Assembly (NCBI GenBank): GCA_034440615.1
Contig: JAOTOM010005126.1
Span: 1 to 64,000 of the forward strand
DNA: 64,000 nucleotides
Source of the DNA: Ashinkailepas kermadecensis
Taxonomy: Eukaryota; Arthropoda; Thecostraca; Neolepadidae
Direction: 5' to 3'
Shown here: positions 45,913-57,132 of the stretch, piece after piece
How positions within the stretch are numbered: position 1 is the stretch's first letter
Layout: the number at the start of each line of letters is the position of its first letter
The notes under the pieces: model-generated
Told to the model about the DNA's origin: nothing
The model's database searches: none
What the model saw: only the letters and a program-made list of their open reading frames with translations
Program-made: the position numbers and the translations under genes

Positions 45913-46838
45913 GCGTCCGGCCAGCGCGTGTTTACTGAGCCGATCGGCCGACGCGCTGGGTGGAGCAGAGTTCAAAACGGGCCCAACTTCCTCAACCCGG
46001 CCCGGCCAATATCCACCCATGAAGCTCGAATCATGTCCGGACCTGCCAATTTTGCTTTGGTCTATTCGATACCAAGCCCCGCCCATTCACGACATGATAA
46101 ACGTTCATAGTAATATCAATATATCATGATCGATTTTACCTGGTCTTGTAAACTAATATTTCGGGCCTTAAAAGACTCGTTCAGTGATGGCTGCCAACTA
46201 TACATTAATACCAGTAGTTGAAGCATCTCCCTCCCTGTATTTACAAAACACAATACATAAAATTATTTCTACCAGAATAGCTGACATGGTTGACAGTTGG
46301 TTGGCTAGGTAGATTCAATACAGTGCCTATATCTTATTAATACTACAGGAGCAAATGTAACTCTGTAAAACTGCTACAAATCACTCTTACTCATGTGATA
46401 ACTTAACCGGACCGAGTCTAGACCAACGAAACCTATTTACCCTACCCTGCTGGAAGTACTTCACAATTCTTCATGAACACGGTTTGATGCCTGCTCAGAT
46501 GTCGTCCAAGTGGATGTAGCCGACTGCCTAAATGCAAGGAGTCACTCCATCATGATTTTCAAAGATATTGCAAACCAATCATCTACATTATCTGATCTGA
46601 TACCTCAATGACCATAACGTGGACTGTCTTTCCTGGCCATACCACGCCATGGACACCTTTCATAGCTCTATGTATGATTAGAACTGGGAGGGATTGCCCA
46701 GTTAGATGGGCAGTGATGTCTGCTTGGACGATGCCGTCTGCTTATATATTAACCTACACTAAGTTGAAGTCACTAAACAGCTTAAGCAGATTATACATTA
46801 ATCAATTAAGCATCACTAAAGCAACGTAACAAAACCGG
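45913..46838. other. AT-rich single-copy spacer
   Basis: No gene, RNA or repeat recognised. Confidence 0.5.
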
Positions 46839-46985
46839 TTGGTTATTGGTATTACGACACGTCGACCGTTGAGTCATGTAGCGTCGCCAATCTCTCACGC
46901 CGATTGGTCGCGGGCGAAGAGCAGCGCCAGACGGGACTCGAACCCACAACCATTCGGCTGGAAGACGGGCACCTTACCCAGATTT
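46839..46985 (-). mobile_element. tRNA-derived SINE, diverged head
   Basis: The tail and body match the other copies. The head keeps a B box (GGGTTCGAGTCCCGTC on the minus strand) but its start is diverged. No clear duplication. Confidence 0.85.
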
Positions 46986-48311
46986 ACGACCTGACTGACG
47001 ATACGTTTGAAAATAGCTTGCACCCATCGGACAAAGAATATTGATCAAGAGCGCTAAACATAGCGAACGATACAAGGTAAACTACCGACATCAACTGAAT
47101 ACCGCGAAGAACTGTGCTGGCGAACGAGATCGTCAGCGCACGCAGATTGCCAACATGAAACGCCTTCTAGTTCGCATGACAGAACCATGACGCGTATCTT
47201 CGCACGACAAAATACGTGGTATGGTGGCTGGGGTGGTTGAAACACCGGCGCGCTTCCGGCGTGGGCCGTTGACGCATCGGCGAGTACTGAGCGGGATAGT
47301 TGTGTGGCTGCCGCCACAGCTAGCTGGACAACAGATCGCGTAGCACGGGCCAGCGACAGCGAACCATGCCGCGCCGATGGGCGGCGGCTGTCGCAACTGG
47401 GAGACGCGTTCCGTACAACTTTCGGTTTCGCCCCGAGCGGAGGCTTCCGCCGACCGAAGCCTGTGGGAGGCGACAGAATACTCGGGCGGACGTTTTGCCA
47501 CGCAACGCCCTAGGGCCGGTTCACACCGACAAATTGCAAGCGCTGTAGAAACCGAACGTAACGATTTCGTAACCGTAACGCGATGGTAGCGGGTAGTTTT
47601 GCGGCGATCGACCAAGCACGGTGCGAGGCGGCGCATTGTGGCCGGCATAGACCGTTCGTAAAACAATCGTTTCAAACATACACCCAGGTTATCTTTTCTT
47701 ACGGTCATCCTACGTAACGGAAGCGTTTTTATTGTGTTTCTCCAATATTTAGTTCAGAAATAGAAGTAAACATAAGCATACATCTTCAACGCGCAACTGG
47801 AGATCTGCACCAAAAACTTGAGTTGGTATGGCAAAATGATTTGTATGTGTATATATATATATGTATATATATAATTTCCATGGGTCCTAAGATAAAAAAC
47901 CCTGTTTCCCAAGGGTACTTAAGTGGAAGTCATCTTCCATATATTTCATTGATGACGTTCGGTCCCCATTGTTGGCCTATCCCCTCCTGCATGGTTTCTC
48001 AGTTCAACATGGTATGGATCTCTATGGACGGGCTCCGTCAATCATGCTGCTTCCTGGTTCAATCCAACGCTTGAGCTCGCTGATGATTTTCATAAATCAA
48101 CACTTCAATAACCTAGTTCATAAACTGTATTTGCAATTAACTCTTATTGACGCCGTTGCCATGCCAACACCACCAGCTGATTCTGACGCGGGCCAGCGAA
48201 TTGCATTTCGTCATTCATGGCAAATAGCATGGCAATATTGTCAATTTAACCTACCCTATATCCCGACAGGCACTGTTCATAGCATAGCATAAGCTATATC
48301 ATGCTGGCACC
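46986..48311. other. Single-copy spacer
   Basis: A minus-strand frame of 191 codons starts at an ATG at 47708 but shows no recognisable domain and is rich in Arg and Cys. A GGGCCGGTTCACACCGAC sequence near 47512 resembles some DNA-transposon ends, but no matching inverted end was found. A short TA tract lies at 47850-47875. Confidence 0.4.
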
Positions 48312-48690
48312 AGTACATACGCTATACCATGTTGCGATCACTCTCTGTACTGGACAGTACATAGATATACCATGTTGCGGTCACGCTCTGTACCAGACAG
48401 TACATAAGCTATACCATGTTGCGATCATTCTGTGTACTGGACAGTACATAGCTATACCATGTTGCGGTCACGCTCTGTACCAGACAGTACATAAGCTATA
48501 CCATGTTGCGATCATTCTGTGTACTGGACAGTACATAGCTATACCATGTTGCGGTCACGCTCTGTACCAGACAGTACATAAGCTATACCACGTTGCGATC
48601 ATTATCTGTACTGGACAGCACATAGCTATACAATGTTGCGGTCACGCTCTGTACCGGACAGTATACAGCTATACCATGTTGCGGCCACGC
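48312..48690. repeat. 87-bp dimeric repeat (43 + 44 bp)
   Basis: Half-units share AGCTATACCATGTTGCG and ACAGTACATA; one has ATCATTCTGTGTACTGG and the other GTCACGCTCTGTACCAG. They alternate, with dimer starts at 48407, 48494 and 48581. Confidence 0.92.
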
Positions 48691-49047
48691 TCCGTTCTAG
48701 GTGGTACTTATCCCACGACTGTGAGCAGCCATTAGCGCTGCTCTGCTGTGCCCTGAAAGCTGGTGAAACAAACACACACTGGATGGATTGGCCAAGGAGG
48801 TTCCCACGCCAAACTATGTCATTGTTGTGGTCAGTGTCTCAGCCGAACATTGGAGGGCTCCAACCTCTCCACTTCTCCAAAGGTAGAAAACTTCGCCAAG
48901 TAGGTTGGTAGGGTTATGTGTGTTTACTACGTGTCTGGTGAGATCCGATGGTAAGTATATTCAGAATACCAGGCTACTTTGGTACCATATTTGTGCTACT
49001 GTTTTTGCAATTCACATTCTCGCAAACAGCAAATAACATGAATGATG
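48691..49047. other. Single-copy spacer
   Basis: Nothing recognised. Confidence 0.45.
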
Positions 49048-49104
49048 TGGTGGTGATTTGTTGCTTCAGGACACGCCGACAACTGGGCCATTTTGCGCCC
49101 ATAA
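49048..49104 (-). mobile_element. SINE-tail mini-element, copy 6
   Basis: TTGCTTCAGGACACGCCGAC and GGGCCATTTTGCGCCCAT align with the other tail elements at reduced identity. No duplication seen. Confidence 0.45.
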
Positions 49105-49515
49105 AATGCACGTATGCGTGATAACTTCCAACCAATCACTTGAACTGCACAACAGACAGCCACAGACTCAGGTGCGGACCAGTTATACAGGGAATGATTC
49201 ACCGCTTCGCCGCACCACCACCTGCTAAAAACCAAGCGTCGGTGTTTTTGTGCGCGTGGTTGACGTAGTTCCAAGGTCGTTCGACCATGCCGCCTCGTGC
49301 CGCGCGTGCTCCTCACCGAACAGCTGGCAGCAGAGTTGAGTAACTGCTACCAGCCAGCTAAGGATCGATAGCCGCCTTTCGCAGCCGATTTAGGGTTCAC
49401 GCGGATTCGGAATACGGTGCAAGGGAGGATTGTGTGGTCGTCGCCAAGGGTGTAAATTTCCACGGGGAGAAGAATTGTGGTCATCACCAAGAGTGTAGTT
49501 TTCCACACATCCTGG

Positions 49516-49681
49516 TTGGTTGGTTGGTTATTGGTTTTACGACACGTCGACCGTTGAGTCATATAGCGTCGCCAATCTCTCACGCCGATTGATCGCGGGC
49601 GAAGAGTAGCGACAGGTGAGATTCGAACCCACAATCTTTCGACTGTGAGACGAGCATCTTACCCCTAGACCACTCGTCCCC
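49516..49681 (-). mobile_element. Full-length tRNA-derived SINE with 15-bp duplication
   Basis: On the minus strand the 166-bp element has an A-box region (GTGGTCTAGGGGTAAGATGC), B box (GGGTTCGAATCTCACC), a body of about 60 bp and a tail ending in GGTT-complement repeats (AACCAACCAACC). TTCCACACATCCTGG flanks it at 49501-49515 and 49682-49696. The anticodon region is too altered for a functional tRNA call. Confidence 0.95.
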
Positions 49682-49689
49682 TTCCACAC

Positions 49690-49790
49690 ATCCTGGTGGG
49701 CACACATTGTGTGTTACACACACCCTGGTGGGTACCAATTGTGTGTTCAACACATCCTTGTGGTAAACGTGCGTTCCACACATCCTAGTG
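49690..49790. repeat. Short repeat CACATCCTGGTGGG
   Basis: Four or five degenerate units of CACACATCC(T)xGTGG near 49505 and 49685-49790; the SINE and a tail element both inserted into units of it. Confidence 0.7.
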
Positions 49791-49836
49791 TTTATTAGGG
49801 CTTTTGTGTGCGTCAACCACAATTTGGTTATTTTGC
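49791..49836 (-). mobile_element. SINE-tail mini-element, copy 7, with 12-bp duplication
   Basis: The 46-bp insert (TTTATTAGGGCTTTTGTGTG, CGTCAACCAC, GGTTATTTTGC) is flanked by perfect CACATCCTAGTG at 49779-49790 and 49837-49848. Confidence 0.8.
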
Positions 49837-49848
49837 CACATCCTAGTG

Positions 49849-50451
49849 AGTACACATTATGTTTCGCTATGATTGATGATTGATCGCTATGATTTCGCTA
49901 TGTTGAGGAAGTGGCAGTGACAATATGACAACTAACGTAAATCGCAAAGGATATCTTCTCGGTCACGTCTAGACTCATGCATGCGGGCAGCATATTTGCC
50001 ACGTATATCCCTCTCCCTTAGCGATTATCTAGCCTAGAGCCATGGGCGTAGTTGGCGGGGGGGTACTAGTCTCCACTTTTCAGAGGCGACTAAGCGGCGC
50101 CCCTTGCCATCAGCATGGTCATCAAAATGCACTTGATAGAACATACTATAATCAATTTGAGCGTGAGGAAATCGCAAATCACCACCTAATGCTGCTGCAT
50201 TTGGTGGTGATTTTGCGATTCAGTTCAGTCAGGTGAGTGGACACCATGCAGTTGTCAGGTGGGTGATACCACCCGACTGTTGGGTGGTACGTACCACCCG
50301 ACCTCTACCACATTATCGCAGAACAGGCCCCGCCCAGCACTTAAGTACGAGGCGTCCTTAACTCGCACTACAGGCATCCTGAATCAAATCAGCACTGACG
50401 CACATCGGTATGTTCCTGCAGCGGGTAGCGTCGCAGTAGGCGTGTGATGCT
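49849..50451. other. Single-copy spacer
   Basis: Contains an imperfect inverted repeat around 50165-50220 (AAATCGCAAATCACCACC and GGTGGTGATTTTGCGATT). No gene. Confidence 0.5.
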
Positions 50452-51640
50452 GCGGTGCGGGCTGGTGACGGTACGGGAACAGAGAGCTGGTAATGGTGTA
50501 GGGGACAGGCAGCTGGTGACGGTGCGGTATTGGTGTAGGGGACAGGCAGCTGGTGACGGTGCGGTATTGGTGTAGGGGACAGGCAGCTGGTGACGGTGCG
50601 GTAATGGTGTAGGGGACAGGCAGCTGGTGACGGTGCGGTATTGGTGTAGGGGACAGGCAGCTGGTGACGGTGCGGTATTGGTGTATGGGACAGGCAGCTG
50701 GTGACGGTGCGGTAATGGTGTATGGGACAGGCAGCTGGTGACGGTGCGAGGACAGGCAGCTGGTGACGGTGCGGTATTGGTGTAGGGGACAGGCAGCTGG
50801 TGACGGTGCGGTAATGGTGTAGGGGACAGGCAGCTGGTGACGGTGCGGTATTGGTGTAGGGGACAGGCAGCTGGTGACGGTGCGGTATTGGTGTAGGGGA
50901 CAGGCAGCTGGTGACGGTGCGGTATTGGTGTAGGGGACAGGCAGCTGGTGACGGTGCGGTATTGGTGTAGGGGACAGGCAGCTGGTGACGGTGCGGTAAT
51001 GGTGTAGGGGACAGGCAGCTGGTGACGGTGCGGTATTGGTGTATGGGACAGGCAGCTGGTGACGGTGCGGTATTGGTGTAGGGGACAGGCAGCTGGTGAC
51101 GGTGCGGTATTGGTGTATGGGACAGGCAGCTGGTGACGGTGCGGTATTGGTGTATGGGACAGGCAGCTGGTGACGGTGCGGTATTGGTGTAGGGACAGGC
51201 AGCTGATTGGTGTATGGGACAGGCAGCTGGTGACGGTGAGGTGTGTCGGCCCGGCCAGACGAGACCAGGCCATCAGCGGCTCAGTCTCCACCTGCTGGTG
51301 ACGGTGCGGTATTGGTGTAGGGGACAGGCAGCTGGTGACGGTGCGGTATTGGTGTAGTGGGACAGGCAGCTGGTGACGGTGCGGTATTGGTGTATGGGAC
51401 AGGCAGCTGGTGACGGTGCGGTATTAAAAAAAATTTGGTGTAGGGGACAGGCAGCTGGTGACGGTGCGGTATTGGTGTATGGGACAGGCAGCTGGTGACG
51501 GTGCGGTATGTGCGAATAGCGGTCAGTCATGTATGGGGACAGGCAGCTGGTGACGGTGCGGTAATGGTGTAGGGGACAGGCAGCTGGTGACGGTGCGGTA
51601 TTGGTGTATGGGACAGGCAGCTGGTGACGGTGAGGTGTGT
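50452..51640. repeat. 37-bp minisatellite, about 30 units in three blocks
   Basis: Units of GGCAGCTGGTGACGGTGCGG plus TATTGGTGTAGGGGACA. Breaks at 51255-51292 and 51512-51530. One unit carries an A-rich insertion (TTAAAAAAAATT near 51423). Confidence 0.97.
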
Positions 51641-52163
51641 CGGCCCGGCCAGACGAGACCAGGCCATCAGCGGCTCAGTCTCCACCTGCCGGCCACCCCT
51701 ATGGTAATCAGTGACTCAGTGGAACGGCACGTAGCGCGTGTGACACACACTGGCAGCGGCGCGGCTCCAGTCACCCGACCGCCACGGCTGCACTTGCATA
51801 CTCGGCCGGGTACAATAGTTGTCCAGTGTGCCCATGGCACGAATGAACGCCCGTCTACCTCTCCACATTGAAACCGTTTTCAGATCTGCTCTGAGACAGC
51901 GTTACCGTTCACTTCAAGACAAATTATCAATCAGTATTTACACCAAATAAATATTGGTGGCTGCAGAAGATCGTGGACAAAATCGACGTCTTCCGCAACG
52001 CTACACTTAATCACTGCGGCAGCATACATATCGCACGATAAAATCAAATTATGGATCCGTGAGACCCCGGCTGAACTCTGAACCCCGGATCACCGGACAC
52101 GGGCTGAATAAGTGAAGGTGACGATAATGCCACGTCAGCCACCATGCCTAATTTTGGCGACTG
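51641..52163. other. Single-copy spacer
   Basis: Its first 55 bases (to about 51690) duplicate 51237-51292. Nothing else recognised. Confidence 0.5.
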
Positions 52164-53002
52164 GTCGCCAGCTGTGCACAGACCCAACAGGCTGCCAAAT
52201 CACACCCGATAGCCCAACAGGCTGCCAAATCACACCCGATAGCCCAGCAGGCTGCCAAATCACACCCGATAGCCCAACAGGCTGCCAAATCACACCCGAT
52301 AGCCCAACAGGCTGCCAAATCACACCCGATAGCCCAACAGGCTGCCAAATCACACCCGATAGCCCAACAGGCTGCCAAATCACACCCGATAGACCCAACA
52401 GGCTGCCAAATCACATCCGATAGCCCAACAGGCTGCCAAATCACACCCGATAGACCCAACAGGCTGCCAAATCACACCCGATAGCCCAACAGGCTGCCAA
52501 ATCACACCCGATAGACCCAACAGGCTGCCAAATCACACCCGATAGCCCCAACAGGCTGCCAAATCACACCCGATAGACCCAACAGGCTGCCAAATCACAC
52601 CCGATAGCCCAACAGGCTGCCAAATCACACCCGATAGCCCAACAGGCTGCCAAATCACACCCGATAGCCCCAACAGGCTGCCAAATCACACCCGATAGAC
52701 CCAACAGGCTGCCAAATCACACCCGATAGCCCAACAGGCTGCCAAATCACACCAGCTAGACGCAATAGGCTGCCAAATCACACACGATACACCCAACAGG
52801 CTGCCAAATCACACCCGATAGACCCAACAGGCTGCCAAATCACACCCGATAGCCCAACAGGCTGCCAAATCACACCAGATAGACGCAACAGGCTGCCAAA
52901 TCACACACGATACACCCAACAGGCTGCCAAATCACACGCGATAGACCCAACAGGCTGCCAAAGCACACCCGATAGACCCAACAGGCTGCAAAATCACACA
53001 CG
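52164..53002. repeat. 30-31-bp minisatellite, about 27 units
   Basis: Units of CAACAGGCTGCCAAATCACA plus CCCGATAGCC or CCCGATAGACC; the length variant alternates in the right half. Confidence 0.98.
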
Positions 53003-53304
53003 CTATGGTGCGGTCGTGAACACCACGAACCGCAGACGGAACAATCGTGGCGGCCATCGATCAGCTGCACCGGTATCGCTGTCGAGTCAGCAGCCAAGAG
53101 CCAACAACCCACACCCGGCCGAGACACCAGCAAAACCCGCCCACACAAAAACGCCCCAATTCGTGGACACCAGAAAACTCGCACTTTAAACCAAACCGTG
53201 CGGCGCCGAAAGTTGTGACACTGCAAACTCGCGAGTTCACTTCAAGGATGTTCAAATGTGTGCAGGAAAAAGTAGCCAACGTACAACAGATGGCCCCCTT
53301 TCGT
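53003..53304. other. Single-copy spacer
   Basis: Nothing recognised. Confidence 0.45.
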
Positions 53305-53318
53305 CAAGCTTCACCTTG

Positions 53319-53370
53319 TTATTTGTTATTTGGGTTTAAGGGCGCTTCGACCAAAGCGTGATCATTTAGC
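53319..53370 (-). mobile_element. SINE-tail mini-element, copy 8, with 15-bp duplication
   Basis: The 52-bp insert (TTATTTGGGTTTAAGGGCGC, TTCGACC, GTGATCATTTAGC) is flanked by perfect TCAAGCTTCACCTTG at 53304-53318 and 53371-53385. Confidence 0.9.
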
Positions 53371-53659
53371 TCAAGCTTCACCTTGCCCACGGCGCTGCGC
53401 GGCACGAATGAACCTGAACAGTCGTGTCGAACCATCCACTTGTTGCGAACTGACATGAACTTCGATGCAATCAGAAGCTAGTGCCTTGAAATGTCTTCCG
53501 AGTCATTGGATCTGGCCGTTCGAAGGCCACCTGGTCTCGTCATTCTGGCAAATCTTCAACTGCCCCGAGTGTTCATCCTTCGATTCAAAGTACTCCATCG
53601 CATGTCTCCAGTGCGGGAAATTGTGGGGGGATGGCATGTGATGTAGCCACATGGTTCAA

Positions 53660-54165
53660 ATAATGGTTTTTCGTTTGGTGTGAGATGTCGAAACGAGCAT
53701 AGCAGGATGTCGAAATTTGCCATGGAATTAGTGTAATTTAAAATGCTTTTGATGCCTTTCAGACTAAAATTTGAGTCAATGGTGTAGGTACTTATGACTG
53801 GACCTTTATCATTTGTTCTGAGATTCATAATTTAAGAAGTGCTATATTCGGGATAGGGAGAATAATAACTAAGCTATGAACTGGTATTTTATGTCATATC
53901 ACATTATAGGTCATCCCTTTACCTGAAATTGAATTGCAAAATGTTCGTGTATCACCATTACTTATCGAGAGCATGCACATGCTATTTATAAACGAGATAC
54001 TGTTAGCAAGGAGATATGAATACTTCATATCAAGGAGCAGGATGCCGATACTTCTTGGAGAAGGATGTCGATTGAGTGCTCAGAAAGTGGTATATTCCAC
54101 CCTATTTCACGAATAATTTATCACTGTGTAGCCAGGATATTCTGCTGTGGGACTTTGCTAGGTGC
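53660..54165 (+). mobile_element. Unclassified dispersed repeat, copy 1
   Basis: Matches 56590-57132 in inverted orientation over about 500 bp: GTGAGATGTCGAAACGAG, then GATGTTCGTGTATCACxA-like sequence (53940), then TATTCCACCCTATTTCACGA at 54096. AT-rich, no open frame, ends not defined. Confidence 0.75.
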
Positions 54166-54840
54166 TCCCGCCAGACAGCTATGTCCTGTCCTGTAGCGAA
54201 CAGATGCGATTTCCCAGCAGGGGTGCCCTTAATAGAAGTAGCACCCTCGTGGAAGGGCAGTGTCCTGCCATTTACAGGGGCCAGTACTCACGGGCCCCTG
54301 GCTCGTACCCATGGTCCTCTAGCCACCATCCAGTAATTGTCCTGGGGCAGCAAGAAGACAGTCAGAGGGAGCAGGATGTCTCATCTCTGGGAAAATAATC
54401 TTACCGGGGATAGGTCACCTCTGAGAATGTCATCTCTCATCTAAAATGGATGACCGTTGTTAGAAAATCTAGCTATCTGAAAAAAAGGGGAAGGGGTCCT
54501 GCCTACACTGCCGCGCATCATAGTTTTATGTTGGTTTGTAGTGAGCTCCCTTCCTCTCCCTCTATGAAAAGACGACAGCGGTACCACGTTTCGCCGAGTC
54601 GAAATCGTAGCATATCCTAAAAGTATTGCTTTTCGAAATTGAGTACAACTTTTCGTTCGACCCAATCACTTCGGGGCTCTCGACAACCAGCTAGCTCCCT
54701 TTCCACCCCCATCCCCAGATGGTCGCCCGAGTCCGACTTTGTGCAGAATAAAAGTTCATTCCGCTACTTCTCTCGTTTGCATGTGGGCAGGAAATCGTAT
54801 TCCATTACCTTTTAACACCCCTCCAAAGCTGGTATCTCAT
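54166..54840. other. Single-copy spacer
   Basis: Nothing recognised. Confidence 0.45.
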
Positions 54841-54842
54841 AT

Positions 54843-55001
54843 CAAAGCAACGCAAACTTCGGGCTAAAACCCAGAACGCCTGCCCACAACTCCAGAGGAA
54901 GCCCGACAAACTGGCCATTCCAGACCGCGAAGTTAGTCGATGGCTGTCTGGCAAGTAACCTCGTCTGTAGCGAACACTTCCGTGAAGCGGATGTAACGTA
55001 A
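54843..55001 (+). pseudogene. Possible THAP zinc-finger remnant
   Basis: The frame ends NLVCSEHFREADVT and a TAA at 54999. A Cys-Ser-x-His-Phe-x-x-x-Asp pattern is the hallmark of the second half of THAP domains, common in P-element-type transposases and their host derivatives. The first half (CxxxC and the Trp) is not clear in this frame; a Trp-containing stretch is present in a neighbouring frame, so a frameshift is likely. A 36-bp array begins immediately after. Confidence 0.3.
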
Positions 55002-55016
55002 AACAGAGTACAACGG

Positions 55017-55292
55017 ACGACGAGAGGACAGTGGTGCTGTGAATCACGACGGACGACGAGAGGACAGCGGTGTTGTGAATCACAACGGACGACGAGAGGA
55101 CAGCGGTGTTGTGAATCACAACGGACGACGAGAGGACAGCGGTGTTGTGAATCACAACGGACGAGAGGACTGTGGTGTTGTGAATCACAACGGACGAGAG
55201 GACTGTGGTGTTGTGAATCACAACGGACGACGAGAGGACAGTGGTGTTGTGAATCACAACGGATGAGAGGACTGTGGTGTTGTGAATCACAA
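55017..55292. repeat. 33/36-bp minisatellite, eight units
   Basis: Units contain GACGAGAGGACAGTGGTGTT and GTGAATCACAACG; units with one GAC fewer are 33 bp. Confidence 0.95.
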
Positions 55293-55555
55293 CCGCCGCT
55301 GGCAACTGCTTGGCCAGCCCGCATTCCAGTCCTAACCGCGAATGCTTGGCGGAGAGAGAATAAAATAAAACAAGTCATGGTCTTCTGGGAAATCACTTGC
55401 ATCATTCCCATGAGGCTTCTGCGGGTGGCACAGCGAACAAACTTGCATCGGTGCACAGGATAGGGTACCGACACAATCACAATCAATCGATACCTAATCA
55501 GACAGCGAAGCTGTGTGTTAAGCGGAGACGGAGGGGTGGAGAAACGGAGTGTGTG
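55293..55555. other. Single-copy spacer
   Basis: Nothing recognised. Confidence 0.45.
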
Positions 55556-55573
55556 TGAGAGAGAGAGAGAGAC

Positions 55574-55666
<93 letters not shown>

Positions 55667-56134
55667 GAGACAGAGAGACAGAGATACATATATACAGAGA
55701 GACAGATATACAGATATACAGACAGAGACAGACAGAGACAGACAGAGACAGATATACAGACAGATATACAGACAGATATACAGACAGAGACAGACAGAGA
55801 GACAGAGATACAGACAGACAGACATAGAGACAGACAGAGAGACAGACAGAGAGACAGAGAGACAGAGAGACAGACAGAGAGACAGAGAGACAGAGACAAG
55901 AGAGGCAGACAGAGAGACGGAGAGACAGAGAGACAGAGAGACAGAGAGACAGAGAGACAGAGAGACAGAGAGACAGAGAGACGGAGAGACAGAGAGACAG
56001 AGAGACAGAGAGACAGAGAGACAGAGAGACAGAGAGACAGAGAGACAGAGAGACAGAGAGACAGAGAGACAGAGAGACAGAGAGACAGAGAGACAGAGAG
56101 ACAGAGAGACAGAGAGACAGAGAGACAGAGAGAC

Positions 56135-56227
<93 letters not shown>
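55556..56227. repeat. (GA)n, (GAGACAGA)n and (GACAGATATA)n microsatellite
   Basis: Same motif family as 2689-3220, flanked by pure GA blocks, with a central GATATACAGACA part. Confidence 0.98.
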
Positions 56228-56232
<5 letters not shown>

Positions 56233-56480
56233 GAGAACGGGGTGATGGAGAACGGGGTGAAGGAGAACGGGGTGAAGGAGAACGGGGTGAAGGAGAACGG
56301 GGTGAAGGAGAACGGGGTGAAGGAGAACGGGGTGAAGGAGAACGGGGTGAAGGAGAACGGGGTGAAGGAGAACGGGGTGAAGGAGAACGGGGTGAAGGAG
56401 AACGGGGTGAAGGAGAACGGGGTGAAGGAGAACGGGGTGAAGGAGAACGGGGTGAAGGAAAACTGGGTGAAGGAAAACGG
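56228..56480. repeat. 15-bp array GGAGAACGGGGTGAA
   Basis: About sixteen units, near-identical until the last two. Confidence 0.98.
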
Positions 56481-56589
56481 GAGTGAGGGGTGGGGTGAGT
56501 GGGTGGGTGGGGGGAGGGGTGACATAGGACAGCGGCAGATTGTCGCCGAGTGATTGATACGTCACCGCCTCCGGTCAGAAGATAGCCCA

Positions 56590-57132
56590 GCAAACCCCAA
56601 ACGTAACGGACACTCACCGACAATAGCCCGGGGTGCAGTGATAAATTATTCATGAAATAGGGTGGAATATAGCAATTTCTGAACACTGAATTGACATCCC
56701 TCTCAACGAAACATTGACATTGTGATTCTTGATGAGCGATTATAAAGTCTGCATGCCTCATATCTGACAGTACTGTCAGAAATTAAGCATATATATACTT
56801 ATCTCTTTGATAATTATCATGCTCATGCTCACAATAGCGGATCGTGATACACGAACATCTCGTAACGCAATCCTAGGTAAACGGATTACGTATGATGTGA
56901 AATATTATACAATGCCAATTAATGGATAGGCATTTTTATCGTTATCGTTAATATATGCATCTCTGAACTAGGTATCTCTACACAAACGAAAAGAGGTACA
57001 TTTATAAGTCCACTATTGGATTAAAATTGAGTATGGAGGACTTAAAAAGTCTGCCGGAAGACATCGTTCCCATGGCGAATTTCGACACTCTACTGCACTC
57101 GTTTCGACATCTCACGCGTTACGAAAATACAT
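56590..57132 (-). mobile_element. Unclassified dispersed repeat, copy 2 (inverted)
   Basis: The reverse complement matches 53660-54165 with short gaps. The two copies lie 2.4 kb apart around the GA-rich arrays. Confidence 0.75.

Noticed and set aside
47512..47690. Sequence resembling a DNA-transposon end (GGGCCGGTTCACACCGAC)
   Set aside because: No matching inverted end or duplication was found nearby.
47133..47708. Minus-strand frame of 191 codons from an ATG
   Set aside because: No recognisable domain or splice support, and an Arg/Cys-rich composition typical of chance frames in GC-rich DNA.
48312..48690. CRISPR-like regular repeat
   Set aside because: Both halves of each unit are repeats; there are no unique spacers, and the genome is eukaryotic.
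49600..49681. tRNA gene
   Set aside because: A and B boxes are present but the cloverleaf is degenerate and the same sequence recurs with a SINE body and tail, so it is a SINE head.
54842..56761. Long minus-strand frame of 639 codons
   Set aside because: It runs through the 36-bp, GA-type and 15-bp arrays; there is no domain outside the repeats.
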